A stretch of DNA of 64,000 nt from Myroides sp. N17-2 (GCF_002286775.1 NZ_NSGJ01000019.1:1-64000); one strand, 5' to 3'; numbered from the stretch's first letter, positions 16,308 through 26,168 are shown. The notes: generated from the sequence alone by a model not told the origin. Numbers and translations are program-made.

Positions 16308-16727
16308 ATGAAGTTGGGTAAAAATAGCATTGTGGTTATGTCTTGGTTATGTCATCTGTATGTATTCCATCTCTTAGTATTGATTTTTTTACTGATTAGC
16401 CCTAAAGGGTTGTCATTAGAATTCTTTGTAGCTCTTTTAATTGTTCCCTTAGTTTTAGCTTTTTTTAATCTCTTCTATTATGTGTTTTCAGTGTGATTAA
16501 TGTTTCTTCTACTCTATAAAACAAAAGTAAAGGCTGTATTAGTATATGGTTTAACGAGTATATTACCGATGATTTATTATAGAATAGAAGCGGCTGGCAT
16601 TGAAAGTGAGCAATTGACTGTGTTCTTGTGTTATGTTGGTACTGTAGCTGTGGTTTCTTTGTTGTTTAGAAAAGCGTTTAAACGAATTGATATAGGGAAA
16701 AAAAGTAAACTAGGAAGTATTCTTTAG
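16308..16727 (+). pseudogene. membrane-protein paralogue split by an in-frame stop
   Basis: The frame 16308-16496 (62 codons, ending YYVFSV) and the frame 16500-16727 (75 codons, starting MFLLLYKTKV) are the same reading frame, interrupted only by a TGA at 16494-16496. Read through, they give a protein of about 139 residues with four hydrophobic segments and the tail LFRKAFKRIDIGKKSKLG, like the gene just upstream. It therefore looks like a nonsense-mutated, somewhat shorter paralogue. Confidence 0.65.
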
Positions 16728-16926
16728 AAATAATTAAAATGAATAGAACAGAAGTGTTCAGCTACTGAACAGTTATTTTAGCAATGAGATAAGATGTTGT
16801 TGTTTTGTACTGATTAAAGAGTAGAATATTTGATTATTTAAAATTGGCAGAAGTGGTCAGTATAAGAATGTATTGTTTATTTTTGCGTTAACAGCCCCAC
16901 AGAACTAACAAATACACCTTATTAGT

Positions 16927-17652
16927 ATGTTAAATGAATTAGTAGTCTTAGTAGTAGACGATGAGCCGAAAGTGGCAGAGGTTTTAAAGACGATAATTGA
17001 GAAGAGAGTAGTCTATGACGAGCGTATAATCGTACATACGGCTAACTCTGTGCAGGAGGCTGTAAAGATAGCTGAGGTGCAGTTACCTGATTTAGTGTTC
17101 TTAGATATACAGATGCCTGAAGAAGATGGTTTTGAGTTGTTTAAGTATTTAGAAAAGGGTTCTTTTGAAGTAGTTTTTACTACTGCTTATCAGCAGTATG
17201 CGATAGATGCTATTAATAAATATGACTGTCTAAAATATCTGCTTAAGCCTATCGGTGTGCAAGATGTACAAGATGTGTTCGATAAGTATAAGGAATTAGA
17301 GGGATACCAATATTTCTATAAGGTGATTAAGAATAATCAGAAGAGGTATATGGTGCGTGTAGAAGATATTATCTACTGTAAGGCGGCTGATAACTACTGT
17401 GAGATTTACCTTAAGGATCAGAAGTATCTAATCTCTAAGACACTTAAGAATGTAGAGGATAAGATTAAACATAAAAACTTTAAACGGGTTAATCGCTCGT
17501 ATTTAGTCAATGTGGACTATATCGATTACATCGATAAGGATACAAATGTGATTTATTTTAAAGAGACGATTAAAGTTAATAATGAAGAGACAGATAATGT
17601 GATAACCATCGCATCTAATACGATGAAGGAGCTCAATAGTCTTAATATATGA
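16927..17652 (+). CDS. LytTR-family response regulator
   Basis: 241 residues. The receiver domain (about 5-125) has the acidic pair DDEP at residues 11-14, phosphoacceptor Asp60 in DLVFLDIQMPEEDG, Thr near 84 (VVFTTAYQ) and Lys near 107 (YLLKPI). The C-terminal LytTR DNA-binding domain (about 140-240) reads VEDIIYCKAADNYCEIYL and FKRVNRSYLVNVDYID. It is the transcription output of a two-component pair with the propeller histidine kinase that begins 4 bp before its stop. A possible TAnnTTTG box lies at 16878-16885. Confidence 0.92.
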   Translation: MLNELVVLVVDDEPKVAEVLKTIIEKRVVYDERIIVHTANSVQEAVKIAEVQLPDLVFLDIQMPEEDGFELFKYLEKGSFEVVFTTAYQQYAIDAINKYDCLKYLLKPIGVQDVQDVFDKYKELEGYQYFYKVIKNNQKRYMVRVEDIIYCKAADNYCEIYLKDQKYLISKTLKNVEDKIKHKNFKRVNRSYLVNVDYIDYIDKDTNVIYFKETIKVNNEETDNVITIASNTMKELNSLNI

Positions 17653-20605
17653 GATATATTCTAACTGTATTATTACTCTTTGTTTATCATATTACATTGG
17701 GCCAAGGGGTAGTGACTAAGCAGTATACTATCGATAATGGGTTGATGGCTAATGATGTGCGTGCCTTATGTGTAGACTCTAATGGGGTGTTATGGATAGG
17801 GTCTCGCTCTGGACTAACACAGAAGATACAGGGAGTAGTAAAGTCTAATGAGGATGCCGCTAGATATCGCTATACAAATGTGACTGATATTATCGAGGAT
17901 GATGATCGAGGAATATGGGTAGGTAGTTATGGGCAGGGTATCTTATATAGGGCTAAAGGAGAGGTGCGGATTATCAGTACACAGCAGGGGTTAATTTCTA
18001 ATCGTATCCGTCGTTTATTAGCTGTTGGTGATAAAATTTATGTGGCTACCTCTGATGGGGTATCTATTATCTCTAAGAAAGATTATTCGATCACTAATCC
18101 TGTGTTTACTTCTAATAAAAATAATCCTTTTGAGGTAAGTGATTTCTTTGAATATAATAATGAGATTTATGTCTCTACTATTAATGACGGGATCTATAAG
18201 ATAGTCGGCGATAAATTAGTCTTCGTAGAGAAAGTAGGACGTGTATTCGCCGCTATTAGTTTAAATGGATTGATTTTTTATGGTTGTCAAGAGGGATTAA
18301 TCGTTAAAGATTATACTACTAATAAACTAGTAAAGAAATATGATATTCCACCAATTAAAGATATTAAGAGAGCTAATAATCAATTGTATATCGTCAGTGG
18401 TGGAATAGATGAGAATAATGGTCGTGTCTATCGATGGGATGGTGTCTCACTAGAGAATATCACAGAATACCTAGGCGCTTTTGAGACAGATTATTACTCG
18501 ATAAGTTATGATGATAAGAACGACTTCTTATATTTAGGGACGAAAACTCAAGGGGTGTTTCAGGTAGACTTATTCTCTCCATTAAGTTATGATCCTACGT
18601 ATGGCAGTGTATCTGTGGTAAAGGCAATAAACGATAGAGTGTTTCTCTTTAGTAATAAGGGGATGTATATGCAAGAGAAGAATGCTGCAGTAGGTGAGGT
18701 TTCTCTTCAGGCGTTTAAAAATTATCAACAACAACATTATAAGAAGCATGCTGCCCATACAACAAAGGCCAATCACTTCTATGAAATAGATTACACGACA
18801 CCCGCTGAGAAAATCGTATTCTATTCTGCGGTCACGCATAATAATTCTATTTGGGTTAGTAGTAATATAGGGGTGTTTCAGGTAGGTTATAACGGATATA
18901 TTCTATCCTATCATTCTATTCATACTTATAAATTCGGGTTTTATAAGAATCAATTTATAGAAACTAATCCATTCGGTGGGATTCGTATATATAGTGATTT
19001 GTTTAAGATGGAGTATAAGTATTACTTCCGTATAGATAGTGAGGATATCCCTAGAGACATAGTGGATATCGCTTATGTAGATAATAAGATGTACTTCGCG
19101 GGTGCGTTAGATGGTTTATATAGTTTAGAAGATAAAGAGTTATTATCTCTCTCGAGACTTAATGTGTTCTCAGAACATCGACTTAAGAAAATAACCAATG
19201 GCCAAATAACACTTTATATGTTGCTACTGACTTTAATGATATCTATGTATTAGAAACCAAAAGCGGGAAATATGTAGTAAAGGATTTTATCTCAAATAAA
19301 GATATTATAGGTAGCAATATCACATTACTAAAGTGTATTAATGGACAGGTATTTATAGGTACAAGTAAAGGGTTAACTGTATTAGATAAGAATCACAAGT
19401 TTTATTTTAATAGAGAACAAGGACTGGGAAATGGAGAAATCCTATCTTATACCTTAGTGAATAATCTATTGTATATAGGAACTACAGAAGGACTATATGT
19501 CTTAGATGTGACTTATTTTAAACAAAGAGAAGTACAGTATCATATCAATATTTCTCAGATAGAGATAAATGGAAAAGAGCTTGATAAGAAAGGGGAGATA
19601 TATTATGATATAAAAGAGTTGTCTCTCAAGAGTAAAGAAAATAATATACAAATAGGCTTTGAAGTATTAGGAACGAAATTTCCTAATAAACTTGACTTTC
19701 AGTATAGGTTAAAACCTGGTGAGAACTGGATGAATGTTAGGGAAAATAAACTAGAACTTCACTATCTAGAGTCAGGAATCTATCCGATAGATATTAAGAT
19801 CGTAGATTATGACAGTGGTAACGAGCTAATCTATCCACTGCTTTATCTAGAGATTGCTCAGCCTTATTATGCTACGACTTGGTTTATATTAATGTGCGTA
19901 GGACTGTTATTAGGATTGTCATATCTGTTCTATAGGCTTCGTCTGATGCAGGTAAAAAGAATTCAAATCATAGAGAAGAAGAAGTTAGAGTATCAGAAGC
20001 GTCTAGCTGAGGTGAAATTACAGTCTGTTCGCAGTCAGATGAACTCTCATTTCGTCTTTAATGTACTGAGTTCTATACAGTATTATATTATCAAAGAGGA
20101 GATGGATGATGCACTGTATTATTTAGAGCGATTTGCTAAATTAATCCGTACTACATTAGATATGTCTACTATAGAGCGCATCACACTTAAAGAGGAGTGT
20201 GACTACCTTAAGGTATATGTGGAGATTGAGAATATGAGATTAGATGGACGTGTGCGTTTTGAGATTGATAAAGGAAATGTAGATTTAGGTAGTGTCTTAA
20301 TACCTCCATTACTGTTACAGCCTTTCGTAGAGAATAGCCTAGTACACGCTTTCCCTGCTTCTATAGAACATCCTTTATTAGTTATCTCAATGGTTAAGAG
20401 TGGAGATAATGACTTAGTTATAGAGATAAGAGATAATGGTATCGGGAATATGTCAGTCAAAGAAAAACGACATGATTCTAAGGGGCTTTGTATTGTTAAA
20501 GAAAGACTGTCTCTTATACAGCAGTATGAAGAGGAGGATCTAGTGGTCACTCATCACAGTGAGGGGACGACTGTGAGAATAGTATTAAAAAGCGTAATAA
20601 AGTAG
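17649..20605 (+). pseudogene. propeller sensor histidine kinase, frameshifted
   Basis: The gene starts 4 bp inside the response regulator. The first frame (17649-19253) has a signal peptide and Reg_prop-type propeller repeats (ANDVRALCVDSNGVLWIG and similar). It ends in an out-of-frame tail after ITNG. From about 19210 the correct continuation is in another frame (TLYVATDFNDIYVLET, VFIGTSKGLTVLD, then the annotated-looking piece from 19457). That part contains the last blades, a Y_Y_Y domain, a membrane helix near 19876-19940, and a LytS-type kinase with the His in MNSHFVFNVLSSIQYYI and an ATP-binding domain with LLQPFVENSLVHA and EIRDNGIG. A one-base deletion near 19200-19215 explains the split. 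The joined protein would be about 985 residues. Function is probably lost unless this is a sequence error. Confidence 0.85.
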
Positions 20606-21727
20606 ATGAAGAGATTTTTGTTTTTAGGGATATTTATCCTGTATATGTTGTCGAATACTTATGTGTTCTATAATTACAGTGCTTTAGTCAGAGATAGCGA
20701 TTATAGCGTTAAGTTGTTTTTCGGCGTAGTGGCAGCGTTGATGTCGTTTAGTGTAATTATTTTTTATGCTATCGGTAAGCGTATACCGGTATATTTAGCT
20801 TCGTATTTATATAAGATAGGGACTGGGTGGCTGATGCTGAGTATTTACGCATTTATGCTGTGTTTAGTATTTGACATAGGTTGGGTGATTAACCAATTTA
20901 CAAGTCAGTCAGATTTGTTTATCTATGATCATCATTCCCCTGCTAGAGGTTCATTATTGATATTATTAACTTTAGTCATCGCGCTGATAGGGCACTTTAC
21001 TTATTTAAAGAAGAAAAGAAGAGAGATAGTTATTAAGGTAGATAAGAAGTTACCTAAGGAATTGCGTTTTGTTCTATTGACAGATTTGCATTTAGGATAT
21101 GCAATAGAACAAAAAGAGTTAAGGAAATGGGTAGAACGCGTGAATGCTGAACAAGCGGATGCTGTCTTAATAGCAGGAGATGTGATAGACGTAAGTCTGA
21201 TACCTCTTCAGTATTATAAGTTAGACGAGGTATTGAGAGAATTTAAGAGTGAATATGGTACATATGCGTGTCTAGGTAATCACGAGTATCTCGCAGGAGT
21301 AGAGGGAAGTATTAACTTTCTTAAATCGGCAGGTATACATATACTTCGAGATGAGGTAGTGCATATAGATTCGCTTGGCATTAACTTAATCGGTAGAGAT
21401 GATAAGACGAATAGACATCGAAAGGAATTAGGTGAGATAATGAAGTCTGTAGATCACAGTCAAACAAATATTCTACTAGATCATCAGCCTTATTTATTAG
21501 AAGAGGCAGTTAAGAATAAAGTAGATTTGCAATGTTCGGGTCATACACATAGAGGTCAGATGTGGCCGATATCGTGGATTACGGATCGTATATTCGAAAA
21601 TTCGCATGGGTATTTAAAGAAAGAGGATACACATATATATGTAAGCTCAGGTGTAGGGATTTGGGGCGGTAGATACCGCATCGGTACTGTGTCAGAGTAT
21701 ATTGTTATAAGGGTACAAGGGGTATAA
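20606..21727 (+). CDS. membrane-anchored metallophosphoesterase
   Basis: 373 residues. Four hydrophobic helices fill the first 135 residues. The catalytic domain has the calcineurin-like motifs in order: LTDLHLG (about 160), AGDVID (about 193), GNHEY (about 229) and CSGHTHRGQ (about 311). It is a member of the YkuE/YpbG-like membrane phosphoesterases that act on lipid or nucleotide phosphodiesters. The exact substrate is unknown. It starts one base after the histidine-kinase stop, so it is in the same transcription unit. Confidence 0.9.
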   Translation: MKRFLFLGIFILYMLSNTYVFYNYSALVRDSDYSVKLFFGVVAALMSFSVIIFYAIGKRIPVYLASYLYKIGTGWLMLSIYAFMLCLVFDIGWVINQFTSQSDLFIYDHHSPARGSLLILLTLVIALIGHFTYLKKKRREIVIKVDKKLPKELRFVLLTDLHLGYAIEQKELRKWVERVNAEQADAVLIAGDVIDVSLIPLQYYKLDEVLREFKSEYGTYACLGNHEYLAGVEGSINFLKSAGIHILRDEVVHIDSLGINLIGRDDKTNRHRKELGEIMKSVDHSQTNILLDHQPYLLEEAVKNKVDLQCSGHTHRGQMWPISWITDRIFENSHGYLKKEDTHIYVSSGVGIWGGRYRIGTVSEYIVIRVQGV

Positions 21728-21798
21728 ATATGAACGTAAAAGGATAGCCTTTTTTCTTATCAAGAAATAAAGGCTATTTTTGTAAAAAAATAAAGATA

Positions 21799-23658
21799 GT
21801 GAACTATTTATCAGTAGAAAATATAATGAAGTCTTTTGGAGCAAGAACGTTGTTCGAAGACATTTCTTTTGGAATTAATAAAGATCAGAAAATAGCTTTT
21901 ATCGCTAAGAATGGATCAGGTAAGACAACTATATTGCGCATCATCACGGGTGAGGATTTTCCTGACTCAGGGCAAGTAGTTATACGCAAGGGAATACGTA
22001 TGGCATTCTTATCTCAAGAGCCTAACCTGCAAGATGAGTTAACGATAGAGGAGAGTATATTCGCTTCAGATAATGAAACTTTAAAGATTATAGAAGATTA
22101 TGAGAAAGCTTTAGAGAATCCTGAAGATGCTGATGCATACCAAAAGGCATTCGAGAAGATGGATGCTCATAACGCTTGGGATTTTGAGACGCAGTATAAG
22201 CAAATCTTGTTTAAGCTGAAGTTAGAAGACTTAAAGTTAAAAGTAAAGTCTTTATCAGGAGGGCAAAAGAAAAGATTAGCCTTAGCTATTATCTTGATTA
22301 ATAGACCGGATCTATTGATTCTAGATGAGCCAACTAACCACTTGGATCTAGAGATGATCGAATGGTTAGAGAATTACTTTGCTAAGGAGAATATTACTTT
22401 GTTTATGGTGACGCACGACCGTTTCTTCTTAGAGCGTGTGTGTAACGAGATTATCGAGTTAGATAATGGAAAGATCTATCAGTATAAAGGAAATTACTCT
22501 TATTACTTAGAAAAGAAAGAGGAGCGTCTAGCGATAGAGAATGCGAGTATAGATAAAGCTCAGAATTTATTCGTTAAAGAACTGTCTTGGATGAGAAGAC
22601 AACCAAAAGCTCGTACGACTAAGTCTAAATCTCGTATAGATGATTTCTACGTGATTAAGGAAAAGGCGAATAGCCGAAGACATGAGCATCAAGTAGAGTT
22701 AGAGATTAATATGGAGCGTATCGGTAGTAAGATTATCGAGCTTCATAAGCTTCATAAGAAATTTAAAGATAAAGTTATTCTTGAGGATTATAGCTATAAC
22801 TTTAATAAAGGAGAGCGTATCGGTATCATCGGTAAGAATGGTAGTGGTAAGTCTACTTTCCTTAATATGCTTACGCAAGGATTAGAACCAGATGCAGGTA
22901 AGGTAGTAGTAGGAGAGACAATAAAGATAGGGTACTATACACAGAGTGGTATCCAAGTGAAACCAGGACAGAAGGTTATAGAGGTTATTAAAGAGTACGG
23001 AGAGCAAATCCCGTTAGCGAAAGGTAGAATGATCTCTGCAGGGCAGCTTTTAGAGCGTTTCTTGTTTGATAGAAAGAAACAATATGATTATGTAGAGAAA
23101 CTAAGTGGAGGAGAGCTTAAACGCCTTTATTTATGTACTGTACTTATACAGAACCCTAACTTCTTGATTCTAGATGAGCCTACCAATGACTTAGACATCG
23201 TTACGTTAAACGTATTAGAGAGTTTCTTACTTGACTATCCAGGATGTTTAGTAGTAGTATCTCACGATAGATACTTTATGGATAAGATCGTAGATCACTT
23301 GTTTGTCTTTAGAGGAGAGGGAGTAATAGAAGATTTCCCAGGTAACTATTCTGACTTCAGAACGTATGAAGATAGTGCTGAACCAGTAAAAGATGATACA
23401 CCAAAAGAAAAGGTAAATTGGAAAGATAATCAAGCGAAGAAAGGGTTGACTTTTCAAGAGCAAAAAGAGTTTCAAAAATTAGAGAGAGAAATCGCTAATC
23501 TAGAACAAAAGAGAGTAGAGATAGAGAAGCTTTTTTCTGATGGGAAAGTAGGAGATGAACAGGTAGAAACGAAGGCAAATGAGCTTCAGAAAGTGTTAAA
23601 AGATCTTGAAGATAAAGAAGAGAAATGGTTTGAGCTTTCTTCTAAAATGGAAGCGTAA
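21799..23658 (+). CDS. ABC-F family ATP-binding protein
   Basis: 619 residues with two ABC domains in one chain and no membrane segment. Walker A motifs are GKNGSGKTT (about 40) and GKNGSGKST (about 348). Signatures are LSGGQKKRLA (about 153) and LSGGELKRLY (about 434). Walker B is LLILDEPTNHLDL and LILDEPTNDLDI. The linker between them is charged, and the C-terminal 80 residues form a coiled coil (Uup-type CTD). ABC-F proteins act on the ribosome. The C-terminal coiled coil favours the Uup/EttA housekeeping groups over resistance types. The start is a GTG at 21799, with no competing ATG until codon 11. Confidence 0.9.
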   Translation: MNYLSVENIMKSFGARTLFEDISFGINKDQKIAFIAKNGSGKTTILRIITGEDFPDSGQVVIRKGIRMAFLSQEPNLQDELTIEESIFASDNETLKIIEDYEKALENPEDADAYQKAFEKMDAHNAWDFETQYKQILFKLKLEDLKLKVKSLSGGQKKRLALAIILINRPDLLILDEPTNHLDLEMIEWLENYFAKENITLFMVTHDRFFLERVCNEIIELDNGKIYQYKGNYSYYLEKKEERLAIENASIDKAQNLFVKELSWMRRQPKARTTKSKSRIDDFYVIKEKANSRRHEHQVELEINMERIGSKIIELHKLHKKFKDKVILEDYSYNFNKGERIGIIGKNGSGKSTFLNMLTQGLEPDAGKVVVGETIKIGYYTQSGIQVKPGQKVIEVIKEYGEQIPLAKGRMISAGQLLERFLFDRKKQYDYVEKLSGGELKRLYLCTVLIQNPNFLILDEPTNDLDIVTLNVLESFLLDYPGCLVVVSHDRYFMDKIVDHLFVFRGEGVIEDFPGNYSDFRTYEDSAEPVKDDTPKEKVNWKDNQAKKGLTFQEQKEFQKLEREIANLEQKRVEIEKLFSDGKVGDEQVETKANELQKVLKDLEDKEEKWFELSSKMEA

Positions 23659-23685
23659 AAATCACCATTTAATAGCAAAAACAAG

Positions 23686-23722
23686 AAGGTGCAATATCGA
23701 GAGGTATTGCACCTTTTTTTTG
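23686..23722 (+). terminator. terminator after the ABC-F gene
   Basis: aaggtgcaata pairs with tattgcacctt around an eight-base loop and is followed by a T-run. Confidence 0.88.
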
Positions 23723-23958
23723 TTCAATCTCTTGTTTTTACTAGTATGAACTCCTTTAATTTAAGATTTAATTATGTTTTGGGCAAGTTTATTTTTGTTA
23801 ATCTGTTTATTTTTAAATAAATGAATATCAGTGTATTGTATTTGTTTTAGCTGTTAAAGTTTGAAAAGTGATATTAAAAAAATAGGAGGTTTTGAAAAAT
23901 GAAGTATCTTTGCCATCAGAAATTTCAAGTGGTGACAGGGCTTGAGAAATTAGTTTTA

Positions 23959-24606
23959 ATGAGAAAAAAATGTTCTTTTTTTATTGGTATTGTCCTATTA
24001 ACAGGAGGAGTAGTTTCAGGTTTTAAACAGTATGAAACTATGCTTTTAGAGGAGTATAAAATCGTCCCAGAAGGCCCATTATCGTATGAGTTTCCAGAGA
24101 GCCAAGAAGGCATGGAAGAGTCAGCAGAGTTTTTAGCAATACCATTTATCGGAAAGACTTATGTCGGTTTTAAACAGGCATTGGCAGTACGTGAATCGTA
24201 CGGATTATACAGAATAGTTAATTCATACGGTTATATGGGCAAATACCAGTTTGGTAAAGTGGCATTACGTTCAATAGGCGTAACGGATACGACTAACTTT
24301 TTACACGATCCATTAATGCAAGAAAAAGCTTTCGACGCATTAGTTTCAAAAAACAAGTGGATCTTGAGAAAAGAGATTGAAAGATTTGATGGTAAACGCA
24401 TCGGAGGGATCGCTATCACAGAATCAGGAATCTTAGCTGCGGCTCACTTAGGTGGTGCTGGTTCAGTAAAGAAATTTTTGAACAGTAATGGTTCAGAAGG
24501 ATTCAAAGATGGTTACGGAACTTCGATTCGTACATACTTAAAAAGTTTTAGCGGATACGATGTATCTGAGATTACAGCAGAGAAAGACGCTGTAGTGATG
24601 CTATAA
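23959..24606 (+). CDS. secreted/anchored lysozyme-like protein (LysM-associated family)
   Basis: 215 residues from the ATG at 23959. An earlier in-frame ATG at 23899 overlaps a good -7 box (TATCTTTG at 23903-23910), so it probably lies upstream of the transcript start. The protein begins MRKKCSFFIGIVLL with an N-terminal signal anchor. The rest reads like a lysozyme/transglycosylase fold: QALAVRESYGLYRIVNSYGYMGKYQFG puts a Glu in the position expected for catalysis, followed by ALRSIGV and ITESGILAAAHLGGAGSVKKFL. Flavobacterial homologues are often named peptidoglycan-binding LysM protein. A role in peptidoglycan turnover is inferred. Monocistronic. Confidence 0.7.
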   Translation: MRKKCSFFIGIVLLTGGVVSGFKQYETMLLEEYKIVPEGPLSYEFPESQEGMEESAEFLAIPFIGKTYVGFKQALAVRESYGLYRIVNSYGYMGKYQFGKVALRSIGVTDTTNFLHDPLMQEKAFDALVSKNKWILRKEIERFDGKRIGGIAITESGILAAAHLGGAGSVKKFLNSNGSEGFKDGYGTSIRTYLKSFSGYDVSEITAEKDAVVML

Positions 24607-24627
24607 CTCTTTAAAAAAGAAAAACTT

Positions 24628-24662
24628 AAAGGATACTGTTTTTTAATAGTATCCTTTTTTTT
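24628..24662 (+). terminator. terminator upstream of the trp leader
   Basis: aaaggatact pairs with agtatccttt, followed by a T-run. It isolates the leader promoter from the upstream gene. Confidence 0.85.
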
Positions 24663-24663
24663 A

Positions 24664-24693
24664 TTGTTTATTGAAAATAAGTTTCTACATTTG
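24664..24693 (+). promoter_or_regulatory. promoter of the trp leader/trpB unit
   Basis: A -7 box TACATTTG at 24686-24693 and a TTG at 24664-24666 are separated by 19 bases, which is the Bacteroidota housekeeping promoter arrangement. Transcription would begin near 24700, just before the leader peptide. Confidence 0.75.
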
Positions 24694-24717
24694 CAATTCA
24701 ATAAGTAGAGAAACGAA

Positions 24718-24804
24718 ATGAATTTAATTCTTACAAATACTTGGTGGTGGAGTGCACTTACGTCGAATGTCGTGAGCAGTCCTTGCTATGTATATATGAA
24801 TTAA
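24718..24804 (+). CDS. trpL: trp leader peptide with three consecutive Trp codons
   Basis: 28 codons from ATG to TAA. Codons 9-11 (24742-24750) are TGG TGG TGG inside TNTWWWSAL. It lies between a good promoter and an intrinsic terminator directly upstream of trpB. A ribosome short of charged tRNA-Trp would stall here, which is the textbook arrangement for transcription attenuation of tryptophan genes. The gene symbol is used by analogy with other trp leader peptides. Confidence 0.85.
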   Translation: MNLILTNTWWWSALTSNVVSSPCYVYMN

Positions 24805-24862
24805 GAGAAATAATATATAATACCTAGAAGAGGCTTGTCATACGACAAGCCTCTTTTTTTTT
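24757..24862 (+). promoter_or_regulatory. trp attenuator: pause hairpin, antiterminator and terminator
   Basis: Three competing structures are visible. The terminator pairs 24829-24839 with 24844-24854 (11 bp, four-base loop) and has eight or more T after it. An early hairpin pairs cttacg (24757-24762) with cgtgag (24771-24776), one G-U pair. Its neighbouring sequence gtcgaatg (24762-24769) can instead pair with catacgac (24839-24846), which would break the terminator. A ribosome stalled at the Trp codons would disrupt the early hairpin and so favour the antiterminator. The terminator is certain by eye; the alternative pairings are inference. Confidence 0.75.
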
Positions 24863-24895
24863 GTACCTAATCCAAAATATAAACAAGTAAGAAAT

Positions 24896-26077
24896 ATGAA
24901 ATATCAAGTAAACAAAGACGGTTATTACGGGAATTATGGAGGAGCTTTTATTCCTGATGCGTTAGCACCTATCATAGGTCAATTACAAAGAGAGTATATC
25001 CACATTATAGAGCAAGAGGATTTTCAACAAGAAATGGCTCAACTATTAGAAGACTATGTAGGTCGGCCAACACCTTTGTATTTTGCAAAAGGACTGTCTC
25101 AAAAGTATAATACGAAGATCTATTTAAAAAGAGAGGATTTATGCCATACAGGTGCGCATAAAATTAATAATACAATCGGTCAGATATTATTAGCTAAGCG
25201 ATTAGGAAAGCGTAAAATAGTAGCAGAGACTGGTGCTGGACAACATGGAGTGGCTACAGCAACTGTATGTGCATTAATGGGAATGGAATGTATCGTGTAT
25301 ATGGGGGCACTAGATATCGAGAGACAAGCTCCTAATGTAGCACGTATGAAAATGTTAGGTGCTGAGGTAAGACCTGCTGAATCAGGTGCTAAAACATTAA
25401 AAGAAGCTGTAGACGAGGCATTACTATACTGGATAGAGAACCCAGATGACACTTTTTATCTTATAGGATCTGCTGTAGGACCACATCCTTATCCTGATAT
25501 GGTGAGCAAGTTTCAATCTATTATCTCTAAAGAAATCAGAAAACAGTTATTAGTAAAAGAGGGACGTGAAGAACCTGATTGTATCGTAGCATGTGTAGGT
25601 GGAGGAAGTAATGCAGTAGGTGCTTTTTATCATTTCTTAGAGGATGAACAAGTAAAGCTTATTGTAGCTGAAGGTGGAGGAGAAGGTGCTGATAGCCCTA
25701 AGACTGCTGCTACTTCTTTTGTAGGTAAGAAGGGCGTGTTACACGGTAGTAAAACATTATTTATGCAAGATGAAGATGGAGAGCCGATGGAAGCTTACTC
25801 TGTATCAGCAGGTTTAGATTATCCTGGTTTTGGGCCACTGTATGCTCATATGAAAGAATTAGGCAGAGCGGAGTTCTATGCTATTAAAGATGATGAAGCG
25901 ATGAATGCTGGTCTAGCCCTTTGTAAAGTTGAAGGAATCATTCCGGCGATAGAGAGTTCTCATGCTTTAGCTGTTTTAGAACAACGCAAGTTTAAACCAG
26001 AGGATATTGTGGTAATAAATTTATCAGGAAGAGGGGATAAAGACTTGGATAACTACCGTAGTTACTTTAACTTTTAA
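24896..26077 (+). CDS. trpB: tryptophan synthase beta chain
   Basis: 393 residues, full length. The PLP lysine is Lys89 in HTGAHKINNTIGQ, the phosphate-binding loop is GGGSNAVG near 233-240, and the C-terminal LSGRGDKDLDNY is typical of the TrpB1 class. The beta chain condenses indole with serine to give tryptophan. It normally works with TrpA, yet neither trpA nor any other trp gene is next to it here; fumC lies downstream on the opposite strand. Expression is probably set by the leader-peptide attenuator upstream. Confidence 0.97.
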   Translation: MKYQVNKDGYYGNYGGAFIPDALAPIIGQLQREYIHIIEQEDFQQEMAQLLEDYVGRPTPLYFAKGLSQKYNTKIYLKREDLCHTGAHKINNTIGQILLAKRLGKRKIVAETGAGQHGVATATVCALMGMECIVYMGALDIERQAPNVARMKMLGAEVRPAESGAKTLKEAVDEALLYWIENPDDTFYLIGSAVGPHPYPDMVSKFQSIISKEIRKQLLVKEGREEPDCIVACVGGGSNAVGAFYHFLEDEQVKLIVAEGGGEGADSPKTAATSFVGKKGVLHGSKTLFMQDEDGEPMEAYSVSAGLDYPGFGPLYAHMKELGRAEFYAIKDDEAMNAGLALCKVEGIIPAIESSHALAVLEQRKFKPEDIVVINLSGRGDKDLDNYRSYFNF

Positions 26078-26130
26078 TCTAGTGAGTATGTATATTAATA
26101 TAGTAAAATGAAGAGTTAATCTCTTAAACT

Positions 26131-26168
26131 AAAAAGCCAATACAACATGATGATGTATTGGCTTTTTT
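26131..26168. terminator. bidirectional terminator between trpB and fumC
   Basis: aaaaagccaataca pairs with tgtattggctttttt, with an A-run on one side and a T-run on the other. It can stop both convergent units. Confidence 0.88.

Noticed and set aside
16494..16496. TGA as selenocysteine or programmed read-through
   Set aside because: No SECIS-like hairpin visible after the TGA and the neighbouring genes show decay; a nonsense mutation is simpler.
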